DNA of 64,000 nucleotides from Branchinecta lynchi (GCA_023053575.1 JAKZAP010000010.1:10439225-10503224); one strand, 5' to 3'; positions 12,046 through 23,590 are shown, counted from the stretch's first letter. Notes: generated by a model not told the origin, from the letters alone. Made by a program: numbers and translations.

Positions 12046-12360
12046 GCCTCTATTCCAGAAACCTGGCTCTGTCCTATTGTTTCAGTTTCATTGGTCTATA
12101 TTTAAAGACAAAAAAAAATATACAAGGTAAGAAGGCTGGGTAGATTCCTAAAGCTAGCTATGGCCCACCGTTACAAGCTATGGCCCACCGTGAACTATTT
12201 TTATAGAAGTTGATTTTTTGGTTTGTGTTTGGGAGTGTATGATATTTTGTTTTTATTATTGTGTTACGTTTCCCGCCATAGCCCTTGGGCTTTATTGGGA
12301 ATAAATTCATTCATTCCTGTCAGGAAAGCACAAATGTAGTGCTTGGCTGGGGCAGGGAAA
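12046..12360 (-). repeat. Dispersed repeat split by another LINE tail
   Basis: The outer parts (about 12070-12112 and 12312-12360) are together the inverse of 27108-27200. They share the inverse of GTCTTTAAATACAGTCCAAT and of CAAGCACTCCTTTTGTGCTT. Between them is a plus-strand 3' terminus, 'CCATAGCCCTTGGGCTTTAT' with a GGGAATAAATTCATTCATTC tail. This is a LINE-like (ATTC)n end inserted into the older repeat. The short phrase 'AGCTATGGCCCACCGT' is duplicated at 12157 and 12176. Confidence 0.65.
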
Positions 12361-13360
12361 TTTTAAGCCAATTTTAAAGGGCGCCTAAGAATATGGTGCG
12401 ATTAAAACCTAGCAACTGCTCATGCACGATATTCTCCGCAAATACTAATTTCCGGTAAAATGAAGTCAAAAGAAACCATGTTATTAATCTGTTTTGCTCT
12501 TTGCTCTTTTTGTTGTCGCTTTTGCCCGCGCTTGCGACCAGGATGGCAACCAAAGATTTGCAACAGTTTTGCTTTGCCGCCCGAAACTTTCCTACAGAAG
12601 AAACGAGCATTCAAGAAAGAATACACAAATCATAGTAAAATGATTTGATTTCAGTCTATGTAAAAAAAAAAAAAAAGCTGAAACACCTGGTATTAGCTGA
12701 TATTGTTCTTTATATAATTTTTTACTTGACTGTTTTAGGGATGAAAAACGAAACGAGGGTGGTGAACAATTGTACCGTATTCTTTAAAACTGTTCTAAGT
12801 GAATATTTTTTGAAAACGGAGTTAAGTATACCATTGGAAAGAACATAGCTGATTTGGTATTCTGTTAAACTGTGCTAAGTGTTAGATGACGACATGAGCA
12901 CTATCTAACAGGTAGATTAGTTTTAACTTTCTGAGTTCCTACTTTCTTCACATAAAACTGGGCCCAAAAATTATGAAAATGTAGTTAGCACAATCTTGAA
13001 GAACACGGTACAATTTATGAAGGTGTTCAAAGAAGCGTAATCCTACTGCAGAGGAAAATAACTCTGGAGAGTAATGCGAAGACCTATCCTTCCCATGCAT
13101 AAAAAATGGGCCTCCGTCGCAGCGCCGCCCAGCTCGCTCCGCGAGAGAAGCTTCAGCGAACTGTTCGTATGTGCAGTGGCGGACTAGAGTTATTTTGCAC
13201 TGGATCAGAGCCAGCGCTCGTTGACGATTGGTCGAGTTTCAGTAGGGATGTTCGTGTCCGTTAACGGAGCTAGTGTCGCTGCGATTTGACTGTGTGTCAC
13301 TTTTTCAAAGTTCGCGCATTACTTGCTCTGCCCTACTGTAGCGTCTGCCTTTTCTTTCAG
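12361..13360. other. Intronic sequence up to exon B
   Basis: No gene is seen other than the exon that follows. There is a run of 14 A near 12662-12676. The polypyrimidine tract and AG immediately before 13361 form the acceptor of exon B. Confidence 0.5.
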
Positions 13361-13550
13361 ACCTGTTTCACTAACTGACCTTGAATCAGTCGACCCTGAA
13401 TTCAATCAGAGTGTCACCTGGCTTCAGGAGAATTCCATTGCCAACTTAGAGCTCAGCTTCTGCGTAACGGAAGAAATTGCGGGTCAGCATTTCGAACGTG
13501 AGCTTAAGACTAATGGGAAGAACATCCCAGTCACGGAAAAGAACAAAAAG
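13361..13550 (+). CDS. HECW: HECW1/2-type HECT E3 ubiquitin ligase, exon B
   Basis: Sixty-three codons continue exon A in frame. The exon starts directly after TTTCTTTCAG and ends at AAAAAG before GTAAGT, leaving a phase-0 boundary. The peptide begins [20 protein letters not shown], includes an [13 protein letters not shown] segment, and ends in [12 protein letters not shown]. This is the characteristic 'L.DLE..D.EF..S..W ... VTEKNKK' region of the HECT N-lobe that precedes the YIERLVKWR helix. Intron 1 between exons A and B is about 12.7 kb and is full of repeats. The frame happens to stay open for 23 codons past the donor site (to 13622), but that extension is intronic. The substitutions relative to vertebrate HECW are conservative, and there is no stop or frameshift, so the gene appears intact here. 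Confidence 0.95.
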
Positions 13551-15389
13551 GTAAGTCCCAAGTTTACTTACCCCAAATGGTATTGTTCTTACAAGTTCAT
13601 TCTGATCGAGAACCTGAACTGAGGAATCGAAATTTTGTCCACTGCTGGAGGGGGATGAACTATAGTAGAGGTATGCTTATGTGAACGTTTGTTACATTGA
13701 CCATTTTCATGCACCTGCTGTGTCTAAAGCTAACTACCAGTTAGCCAAAGTAGGTCTCTGAAATCTTGAAATCTGAAAACACCTGAACAGGTATTTTCGA
13801 TCTTCATTCTACCATTCATCCCAAAACTGCACTGTTCACATTAACATAACTGTTCAGTGTTCACACAAACAGACATCTACTGTAGTTACCTATGCAAGAG
13901 CGAAGCGTCTCGTCAAGCCCGAAAAATGCAAGTTGCGGTTAAAGCCATCTAGATAAATAAGTAAACCTCGAAACGTTTCACCGATACAACCACTTCCCTG
14001 CAAGGAACTCGGTCCTCGATTCTTTTGCTGCTTGCCAACTTTTCTAAGAATTGGGACTATCTCTAGAGAGGACTTGCGGCTTGCATCGGCACAAGTTCAT
14101 TTTCCAGCTTGAGGGGCTTGAGCCTGAAGAGGACCCTTGCCAAGAAGGGTGGAAACGTAGTCTAATAAAACGTAGCTGATGTATCCGTTTTGCATCGTCA
14201 AATATGATTCGCAGTCAGCTGGGATGAAGGAAGATCTAGATTAGCCTACACTTTCTTTCTTCCTTTACTGGTTGATCAACTGAGCTCGCGGAAAAAACGA
14301 AATTCTTTACGCTGGAGCCTGCTGCATGACTAACACACAAATTCACTTTTTTTTTAGTCAAAGCCTCGTATTCTCTTGATCGACTTAGCCAACTATATTA
14401 GTTACGTTTTGATCTGAATTCTCCGTTCCCCTTTCTCGCTTCTGAATTCTCGATTCTCGTACAAATTACCGTTTTGACCCTCTCGTTTCTCCATTCTCGC
14501 TTTTGACAAAACTACTAATTTGGCAGCTCGTCTGCAACCCGGTATAAATGTTTATGCATGTTGAACACTCGCTCTCTGTTGACCAATAAGGGAGGTGAAC
14601 GGAGAGAGGAGAATCGAGAACTCACTATCTGAGCAACTTGTCGAGTCTGCAGAACCGCGACGCTTTCCCCGTTTTCGATTCTGACTAAAACGCAAAAAAG
14701 GAGAATTCACTTCATCTGAGTAGTCCAAAAACGCAAATAGGAGAAGTGTGATCGCGAGGAGAATCGGGATAAAAAAGCTCAGTGAAGAAGTGACTTGGGT
14801 TGGAAAAGGGTCGGAGTAAGGAGCAGAATAAGAACAATATATTTGCAATAAAAATGACGTGTTAAATGGAAGTAGTGTGGGAGACGCACTTTGCGAAGTA
14901 AAGAGTCTAATAATTAACTTGTTGACAGCAACACCCAAGATATTTTCCCGGGAAATATGTTCTTAATTATACTGATAGGATCGCATTCTCTGGTCTCCAA
15001 TGATAATAAACTTAGGTTCCCTCATGGCCAGAAATGCCGCGCATTTTGACACAATGTGTCAACGACGACTGAAAAGAGTAACGAATGTGTGAACCGACGC
15101 TCTTAAAGTTTACGACGTGAATATGTCGGTCAGCCTGTCTGTGACCACCCGTCTCTTGCCGTGACCTCGGTAACTCTCAAGTTTCAACAGAGTTAGAAGT
15201 TTTGACGAAAACAGGTGTTGAGCGTTTCTGGTCAAGAGTGAGGTCAGATTGTCAGATGAATTGAAAGTTCGAAACAATTGACCGACTAAACTTATTGGAA
15301 GGTGGATGTAGGTAGGGGTTACGGGGTGACGATGGCTATGGCTAGATTAGCTGGGGCTATAGCATCAGGAGATCAGCACCTGCGTTCTA
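13551..15389. other. Intron 2, first part, one short dispersed repeat
   Basis: The only recognised item is the phrase 'GAGGACCCTTGCCAAGAAGG' at about 14126-14145, shared with the left edge and with 45890-45910. A long minus-strand open frame (14552-14938) has no recognisable similarity. Confidence 0.5.
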
Positions 15390-15615
15390 CCTACTACAAT
15401 ACTCTTGATGACTATCCCTCCTTGCCGATCCAAAATCTCCTTCCTCTCCGGGTATCTAGCGGAAGAAGGGCAGAAGTGGTGTCACAGCTGCTGCCAAAGA
15501 TCGCGGTGATTGATTGATACAGGATTTGAGTCATTGAGTTCGAGTCGTACGGACACGCTTACTCCTTCTTCGGATCGCTGGCGTGTTTTGGACTTAGTCA
15601 TATAGAGTATGGTCT
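15390..15615 (+). repeat. Dispersed repeat, pair of 25968-26165
   Basis: ATACTCTTGATGACTATC, 'GTGTCACAGCTGC', GGATTTGAGTCATTGAGTTC and 'GGCGTGTTTTGGACTTAGT' all recur in inverse orientation at 25968-26165 in the same order. It contains a GTTCGAGTC string like a Pol III B box, preceded in the partner copy by a small stem (ACTCA/TGAGT). It may be a SINE or a LINE 5' piece. Confidence 0.7.
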
Positions 15616-15854
15616 CTGAACCCAGTTTCGCTTCCTTTTCCCAGAAAGTCAAAACATGGATTATTTTTTAGGATTTTTTTTAGGATTCAACAACGTCACA
15701 AAAAAAAATCATTCCGGCTTGACGACCGGTTACAAACAAAGCACAGACGTGTTTGAAAAACGCAACCAATACACATTTACTACCATATTATATATCTAAT
15801 CAATCCCCAGTTTCAGATCCCACCGGAACCTCTGGTCTTGTTTATTCTGGCTTT

Positions 15855-16299
15855 GGAATAAGTTGCATTAAAATCTGGGCAGGTAGACGTTCCATTGAGT
15901 CAAATAAACCTGCAGAGGGAACTTTACCTGGAGTCGGGGAGGGGGGGGGGGGGTGAATTTGATTTGAGTACTCTTTGTCGTGCGTCATGTTAGGGACTAG
16001 CAAGGGGACAAGAAGCTTGCGTCAGCAGTCACCACAGTCTCATCACCGGAAGAGGATACAAGGGCCAAGTCCCTAAGGAATAAGTTGCAGTAAAATCTGG
16101 GCAGGTAGACGTTCCATTGAGTTAAATAAACCTGCAGAGGGAACTTTACCTGGAGCCGGGGAGGAGGGGGGGGGGGTACTTTAATTTGAGTATTCTTTGT
16201 CGTGCGTCACGTTAGGGACTAGCAAGGGGACAAGAAGCTTGCGTCAGCAGTCACCACAGTCTCATCACCGGAAGAGGATACAAGGGCCAAGTCCCTAAG
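15855..16299. repeat. Tandem duplication, 2 x about 222 bp
   Basis: The block beginning GGAATAAGTTGCA (15855) and ending AAGTCCCTAAG recurs from 16077 to 16299, nearly identical. It includes the poly-G tract in each copy (about 15942 and 16165), whose length differs slightly. Confidence 0.93.
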
Positions 16300-17931
16300 C
16301 AACCATGCTCCTTTCGTAAATCGTGGTAGCGTCGTGCGTAGGTTCAGGTCGCTTTACTTACAAAAAGTCTCGAAATATATGTTACTTTTTGGTGAAGAGC
16401 GCGACACAGAAACAGAAAAGTTCAACATGAAAAAATAAATAAAAAAATACATTCATGACCGTTAATTTCATAAATTTTGCCCTTGCTTTTCTTTACCCCA
16501 TTACTTTACCTCCGTTAGAAACAGCTCGGTGTTACTTTAACGGATGACCTGAAATTAATGAATGAATTAAGGAGTTAGGACGCACTGCCCAAGGGAGTAA
16601 GTGCAGTAGAAAAGGATAAAGAAATATAAAATAGTCGCAAAACTCCCACAAATATTTACCATGGAGGTTCACTAACTTAGAATCACATTGATGGGATCGT
16701 GAAAATTCGGGATCGTAGAACATAAATTAGAGGAGAGGGCTTCACGCGTCAACAATGGGTCGGAAATTAACACACGGCTAATTAAACAAACTAAGCTCAG
16801 GTCAGAAACGTTCTAAAACAAAGCTCCTCCTCCCCTCTATTGCCCCTTGTGAATATTATCTCTATGTGTGGAGAAATGAATGAGGATGTGTGCCACATTG
16901 TGTGTGAATGAGTTACATTTTGATGGATAAGAAATGGATTTTAAAAATGATGGGGAGTAGAATTTTTAAAGAAATAATAAATTTTTGGGAAGTTTCTCAA
17001 CTTGGCTTTCAAACACCGAATGAATTTATTTTTAAGTGATTTGACAAGTATGTAATAGTGTGATCAAAAGGCATGTAGTAGCTTTTTGGTTGCATGACGG
17101 CCTGGTGTCTTTTATGTGCAAATTAATCATCCACTCATATTTTATTTTAATAGCGAGGGGCAATATAATAAATGTAGCAATAAGTTCCCGTGCCTGAACC
17201 TTCTAAAGTCCGCTCGTGCCGGAATTTAATTTAAAATGAGCTTGGGCGGTCAGCTACGCTGCGTGCCAGCAAGAGACCCGTGCAGTCTGGTCAGGCAATG
17301 CAAAAACGGAAAAACACATATTTTACCTCCTGATGCTTCACCGGACAACTATTTTGCAACGCTCCATTAATCAGGGCTTGGATTATAAACAGGTCAAGGG
17401 TCTACTCTTCTCCGAGTGTTGAAATAGAGAAGTTGTCTAGAAACTATTATTTTTTGGCATGTCCAGTTCGCAATGCAGTGCCAAGGAGGCCAAAGTAGTG
17501 GACGATTTAAAAGCCCGGACTGACCTCATGTCGAGAAATGAGTTTGAAATGGGGCAGCTTTTCACGTTCGTGTGTACTGGTGAATCATCCTGTTGATAAC
17601 CCACCATTTGCCTGAAAACGTTATTACCTCAGTTACATTGATCGATAGGAAGAATTTCCAACTCGTAGAAATTGATTCGGTCCTAAATATTCAAATAGAA
17701 TAGCACTCGATCCATAAATAGCAAAAAATGGCGGGGGAAAATCGAACCTGAAAATTTCGATTAGGATTCTTGATCGAGGACATAAATGACTTGAAATTAT
17801 GTTAAGAGAAATTAATAAATGGGCTTGCAGGGAAATTCACGTTGTAAGAGCCCGTCACTATAGAATTTAGACGCCTTTCTGTGGATGAGTGGTTCTCGTG
17901 AATCGACTATCTGCTGCAATTTCCATTTTTA
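16300..17931. other. Intron 2 sequence, possible LINE remnant
   Basis: Around 16835-16915, 'GTGTGGAGAAATGAATGAGG' with a GTGTGCCACATTGTGTGTGA phrase resembles the Cys/His motif ('E.V.H.V.C') of LINE family A, but too weakly to assign. The rest shows nothing recognised. Confidence 0.4.
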
Positions 17932-20915
17932 TGGCACTTGAGCTTACTCAAGTGCCATATAGCGATTGTTATTTCTGTCCGTCAGTCGGTCTGTCGGTCT
18001 GTCGGTCTGTCGGTCCCGGTTTTGCTAGTTCGGGCACTTCCAGATAAGCTAGGACGATGAAACTTGGCAAGCATATCAGGAACTGGACCAGATTAAATTA
18101 GAAATTGTCGCTTCCTCGATCCGACCATCTGGAGGGGAGTGGAGGGAGGGGGAATCCGGAAAAAATAGGAAAAATGAGATATTTTTAGCTTACGAACGGG
18201 TGATCGGATCTTAATGAAACTTAATACATGGAAGGACTTCGTGTCTCAGACCCTCCATTTTAAATCCAGACCGGATCCGGTGACACTGGGGGGAGTTAGA
18301 GGGGGAAACCGGAAATCTTGGAAAACACTTAGAGTGGAGGGATCCGAATGAAACTTGGTGGAAAGTACAAGCAAAAGTCCTAGATACGTGACTGATATAA
18401 CCGGAACGGATCCGCTCACTTTGGGGGAGTTGGGGGGGGGGAGAAGTCCGAATTTGTAGTGATCCCGCGAGTTCCGTGCTTCCTGATGTGCTGGGACGAT
18501 GGAAATTGACAGGCATGTCTGGGACCCGACCAGCTTAAATAGGAAATCATCAATTCCCCGATTCGACCATCTGGGGGGGGGGAGTGGAGGGAGGGTGAAG
18601 CCAAAATTTGAGGTATTTTTAGCTTGCGCACGGGTGATCGGATCTTGATGAAAATTGATATTTAGGATGACCTCGTGTCTCAGACACCTCACTTTAAATC
18701 CGGGCCGGATCCGATGACACTAAGGGGAGTTGGAGGAGGGAACCGGAAATTTTGAGAAACGCTTAAAGTGGAGGGATCGGGATGAAACTTGGTGGGAAAA
18801 ACAAGCACAGGTCCTAGAAACGTCATTGACATAACCGGACCGGATCAGGGCACTGTGGGGGAGTTGGGGTGGGGAACCGGAAATTTTGAGAAACGCTTGA
18901 AGTGGAGGGATCGGGATGAAACTTGGTGGGAAAAACAAGCACAGGTCCTAGACACGTCATTGACATAACCGGACCGGATCAGGGCACTGTGGGGGAGTTG
19001 GGATGGGGGTCCGGATTTCTAGCAATCCCGCGAGTTCGGCATACTTCCTGGCGTCCTAGGGCGATGAAACTTGGCAGGTATGTCAAGGATCCGAACAGAT
19101 TGACTTGAGAACAGCCGTTTCCCCGACCCGACCATCGCGGGGGGTGTGGGTGGATGGGGAGTCCGGAATCTAGTGGCGTGCATAACTTTTGAACGGGTGA
19201 TCGGATCTTGATGAAAATTGATATTTAGGATGACCTTGTGTCTCAGACACCTCACTTTAAATCCGGGCAAGATCCGATGACACTGGGGGGAGTTGGAGGA
19301 GGTAACCGGAAATTTTGAGAAACGCTTAAAGTGAAGTGATCGGGATGAAACTTGGTGGGAAAAACAAGCACAGGTCCTAGACACGTCATTGACATAACCG
19401 GACCGGATCCGATGACACTGGGAGGAGTTGGAGGAGGGAACCGGAAATTTTGAGAAACGCTTAAAGTGGAGGGATCGGGATGAAACTTGGTGGGAAAAAC
19501 AAGCACAGGTCCTCGACACGTCATTGACATAACCGGACCGGATCAGGGCACTGTGGGGGAGTTGGGGTGGGGGTCCGGATTTCTAGCGATCCCGCGAGTT
19601 CGGCATACTTCCTGATGTCCTAGGGCGATGAAACTTGGCAGGTATGTCAGGGATCCGAACAGATTGACTTGAGAACAGCCGTTTCCCCGACCCGACCATC
19701 GTGGGGGGAGTGGGTGGATGGGGAGTCCGGAATCTAGTGGCGTGCATAACTTTTGAACGGGTGATCGGATTTGAATGAAACTTGTCTGGTGAGCTATCGC
19801 CTCGGACGTTCAGTGTCACGTCCGAGTCGGGTCCGATACCTGTGGGGATGGGGGGGGGGGGGTGGAAAACTCAAGAAACTCTAAAAGTAGAGGGATTGGG
19901 ACGAAACTTAATGGATGGAACAAGCATTAGGCCTAGATGAAATTGACGGAGCCAGATGGTTTCGGGGCTCTGTGGGGGGAGTTGGAGGGGGTTTCATGGA
20001 ATTCCGGTAGTCGTGAGTTAGAATAGTTCCAGATGTAAAACGACAACGAAACTTTGCAGGCATATTAGCGACCCGAATTATCTTGACTTAAAAACCTGAC
20101 ACAACGTACTCCCGGAAACTTCCGTTCCTAGATCCGAGCATTTTTGGGGGAGCAAGAGAAGAGAAATATGGACTTCTATAAATTGCGAACGAGTGGTCTG
20201 ATTCGAGTGAAACTTCATGGGTGATACGAATCGATGGCCTCGACATGTAAAACCTGCGTTCGAACCATATGCGACCACGATTAGGGGAATTGGGGGTGGG
20301 GGGACTTTTGACATGCACAAAAACCAAACGGATGGACCGAATGAGATGCAATTCGACAGTACCGAGTTTATGCGGCCTAGATTTGTTATTTGGCGTCTGG
20401 GCCGGATTCGGCCAAGGTAGGGGGGGGGGGTACTGGAAACTTGCAGACAGGCTATGCTCCAATTTCAGTCAAACTTGATGAGGGAATTAAGAGATTGGGC
20501 CCGAACCGGCTCCGACAACGTTGGTGGGAAGGGGGGGGGGGGTACCGGAACTTTCCAAAAATGCTCAGATTCGAGTGAAACTTGGTAGATGGTATAAACG
20601 AAGATGCTTTAGGTGGTCGATTTTTTTTTATTCCGAACCAGATTCGGCCACGGTAGGTGGAAATAGAGTGAGTACCGGAAATCGTGTAGCACGTCTAGGG
20701 ATCAAACAAATGGATTTATTGGGATGAAAGTTTGAACAGTCATGTGCATTTGCTACAGACAATCGAGACGATGCCGGAACTGCTCAGAAATGAGTGAAAC
20801 TAAATATCCTATTTCTATTTCCGAACCGCCTTTTTGGATGGCGGGTGTATTTTGTGACGTTTTCATCTACTTTCTTGTACAGCCTACTCGTACAAGTGCC
20901 ATATGAGCTCGTAGC
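17932..20915 (+). mobile_element. F2 element, copy a: 3-kb tandem-repeat element with hairpin ends
   Basis: The left end is a perfect hairpin, ATGGCACTTGAG / CTTA / CTCAAGTGCCAT. It is followed by GTC-rich microsatellite text ('GTCGGTCTGTCGGTCTGTCG', 17992 onward). The right end has a second hairpin (CTTGTAC...GTACAAG) and then TGCCATATGAGCTCGTAGCT, so the ends share the inverted 'AAGTGCCATAT' motif. The body is tandem modules of about 130-145 bp, each with 'GATGAAACTTGG' and a CCGGATC-type core. No transposase is seen. The GTC-rich start, tandem core and terminal hairpins are known from Drosophila mini-me/DINE-1 and bivalve 'pearl'/CvA elements (Helentron-associated), so that class is the best inference. 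Confidence 0.8.
18446..20130 (+). repeat. Higher-order tandem repeat inside F2 copy a (period about 565 bp)
   Basis: The landmark 'TCCGGATTTCTAGC.ATCCCGCGAGTTC' (or its variant) starts at about 18446, 19011 and 19574, spacings of 565 and 563 bp. Each period is built from about four related modules. Two adjacent ones share 'ACAAGCACAGGTCCTAGACA' (about 130 bp apart, at 18805/18937 and 19370/19500). Long minus-strand open frames (for example 19019-19519) are repeat translations, not genes. Confidence 0.85.
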
Positions 20916-21334
20916 TCTTGTTGTTATGAAACAGTACAAAAAGTAATCCTTACTTCAGTGGTCTTACTTCAAGTCTGGATACAATTCTACTGAAACTATT
21001 CACGCCGAACATTCAGTCTGAATGACCGAAACGGCCGATTGAAATAACGGATTGTCTTGAAGGACCTGTCTTACCTATAATACTAACGCAACCTACTTCC
21101 ATAATCACTCCGTATATTTCTAAACCCGGAAGCCACAATTGCGTACGGTACATTCTTATTGACGCTCCTGAGACAAGGAGCAAAGCTGTTCGGAAAGTTG
21201 TCCTGAAACAACCAGCACCGAATTCAAGCCAGCATTACCTACGTCCTCATTCGCACCCTATTTCGTGGAATCCTTCAGTTGTACATAGTTAATTGTCTTT
21301 AGTGCCTTAATTTGATGTTGACAATGCCAATGAT
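20916..21334. other. Intronic spacer between F2 and F1 elements
   Basis: Nothing recognised. Confidence 0.5.
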
Positions 21335-22343
21335 TTTTGGGATCCCAAAACGTAAGTGGAGGGATAACTATGACATCGTAAAGTTGTCCGTCTGTCCGTC
21401 CGTCCGTCCGTCTGTTAGCACGATAACTCTCGAAGGGGTTTAAATATTTTGATCAAACTTGGCATGAGGACTCTTTAGGTCAAAGTACAGGTCAAGTTCG
21501 AAGATGGGCAATGTAGCTCTAAATTTAGGGGTGGGGGAGGGGTTTAAAATTAAGGGGACCAAACAATATTTTTTAAAAGCTAATCAAATCGTCGAATTAG
21601 GGGTAAGGGGACATGCTGAATCCGAAAATGAAATTTATTTTCTCGCTGGAAAAATAGTTCACCCGGAATCCGGCGAAAACCGGAATATTTGTAAAAAGTA
21701 ATATGAAGTTGATTGGAGGTTCGATTTAGGGGCAAGGAAACGTGCTGAGTCCGAATATGAAAATTATTGTCTCGCTGGACAATTAGTTGGGCCGGAATCA
21801 GGCCAAAACCGGAGAATTTGTCTAAAGTAAAAGTTTATTTAAATTTGATAAGATGTTCGATTTGCGGGTAAGTAGACATGCTGAATTCGCATATGACAAC
21901 CATTTTCTCACCGGACGTATAGATCGCTCGGAATCCGGCTGAAACCGGAAAATTTGTTAAAAGTAGAAGTTTAATTGGAAGTTGATTAGAGGTTGGATGT
22001 AGGGGTATATAAGGAGACATGCTGAATTCGTTTTTGAGCTTTAGTTTTTTGCCGGACAAGTAGCTCCGGAATTCCGCCGAAACCGGAAAATTGGCAGAAG
22101 TAAGGCAGGAAGTTTCGATCTGCTTCGTCAAAATAGATATGACTTAAAGGGGTAAACACACATGCTGAATCCATATGTGAACTTGGTTTTCATATGATTA
22201 GCTAGTTTGCCTTAATCTTTTTCTAAATTCTAATAGTAAAAGTGTTCAAGGAGTCTGGCGAAGACTGGACCTGGCGAAGACAAGACCCAATTGTCTGGAT
22301 CAAATTTGAACTTTTGGGATCCCATCGAAACCTTTGGTCTTGT
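21335..22343 (+). mobile_element. F1 element, copy a (best full-length copy)
   Basis: The left end is the perfect palindrome TTTTGGGATCCCAAAA, followed by CGTAAGTGGAGGGATA and a (GTCC)n stretch (21388-21415). Next come 'GATAACTCTCGAAGGGGTTT' and a TTTTGATCAAACTTGGCATG phrase. The right end is TTTTGGGATCCCATCGAAAC followed by CTTTGGTCTTGTT. Between them are five degenerate units, with the landmark GCTGAATCC/TTCG at 21615, 21744, 21880, 22021 and 22164 (spacing 129-143 bp). Each unit has a CCGGACAA...CCGGAATCCGGC...AACCGGAAAATT core. It is non-coding. Seven related copies or fragments lie in the window. Confidence 0.85.
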
Positions 22344-23169
22344 TGTAATATTGCGGCACAGTAAACGGATTGATTGATTGATTGATTGAACCCCTCGAAC
22401 AAAACCACGTTTATTTTCTCGCTTCCCGTGTTTGCTACTTTCGATGTGTATCACGCTGTTGATGGATGTCTGCGAGAAGTTTTTCTATCTGAAAAACCGG
22501 TTGTGTAAATTGTCTGCCTGTTTTCGCTACAAGTCAACGGGTCGCGGAAAAGGCTTAAAACAGACAAAACCGTGGGTTGTTTGTTGAAAGCACAGCCTAG
22601 TTTTCAAGTATCCAAATATTTTAAAATACTGTAGGGTCCTTTAAAGTTTTTTCTCGTTTCTTTCGTGCTTTTCTCAAATTCTCTCGTAATTTTCTCAAAG
22701 CTTGGAAGAAAACCTTTATCCCTTACTGCTGTGTCGGTTCCTTCGCTCGAAGCATGTACTAGAAATTATCTCTCATTCACTCCTGTCGATTTTCCCATCG
22801 GATGGGGGTCACGTCTCGATGTAAGGACTGTGAAATGGCGGAAAGGCAAGGCGTTTGAAAGCCCGAACACGTGCTTAACTCGGTTTAGCGCTCCGCCGGG
22901 AGTGGAATATTATGGATTACCGGACATTATTCTTCGACCGAGTAGAATTATGGCTAATTTTTTAGCTGTCGGAATGAAATTTCAGGACAATTTGTGACCT
23001 TTTCAAAGAATGGAAATAGGTCATAGAAATGTTTAGCCACTTCGTTTAATCTATGCGGCGAGAAGAATTTTGTTTTTGTTTGACATAATGTGACAGAACT
23101 AGAAGAGAAAAGAATATTCACGAAGATCAAACTATTTATCATAATTCAGTTTTTAGTACTTTTCATGAC
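22344..23169. other. Intronic sequence, nothing recognised
   Basis: A (GATT)5 run at 22367-22389 may be a retroelement tail. A 110-codon open frame (22665-22997) has no recognisable family features. Confidence 0.5.
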
Positions 23170-23590
23170 ATGCACATACATTGTATGAACATTTCACTCT
23201 TGCTGTCGCCCTTGCCGGTTTTCACCGTTCTGTGGAGCCACGACAGGTATCTAGTTGAAGTTTGGTACACTTATTGGCATTGGGGTTTTGATTTGCCTGT
23301 TTGCCTCTCCCCCACACATCCATCCGGTTCAGGGGACTCCCGCTCATTCGTAACTTGAGCACCGTTCGAGTATAGGGCGGTTGAATTTCGTGAACTCGCG
23401 GGTCCTAGTGTCTGGAAGTTCCTGTTGGGAACCCCTCCCCCTCTCGAGTCTAGATGTGCCTTTTCGGCGTCCCGTCCCCCATATCCTCTCGGTTCAGGGG
23501 CAATTGGGCCATGACAGTACTCACCAATTTTGGTTTTGTAACCGTGAAAGTGTGAGCGAATAAAGTACTATTCTATATTCTATTCTATAC
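23170..23590 (+). mobile_element. Probable LINE 3' UTR with ATTCTAT tail
   Basis: The segment ends GCGAATAAAGTACTATTCTA and then repeats TATTCTATTCTATA. AATAAA followed by short ATTCTAT-type tandem repeats is characteristic of CR1-like LINE 3' ends. Two related phrases (CCGGTTCAGGGGACTCC and 'CTCGGTTCAGGGGCAATTG') suggest internal duplication. No ORF part remains. Confidence 0.5.

Noticed and set aside
14552..14938. 128-codon minus-strand open frame rich in Ser, Leu, Pro and Phe
   Set aside because: The composition follows local AG-rich/CT-rich DNA. No motif is recognised and the position is deep in intron 2.
19019..19519. Long minus-strand open frame (166 codons) with repeated 'FSHQVS...LHFKRFSKFPV' text
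   Set aside because: It is a translation of the F2 tandem modules. The same peptide repeats in register with the DNA repeat and no protein family is involved.
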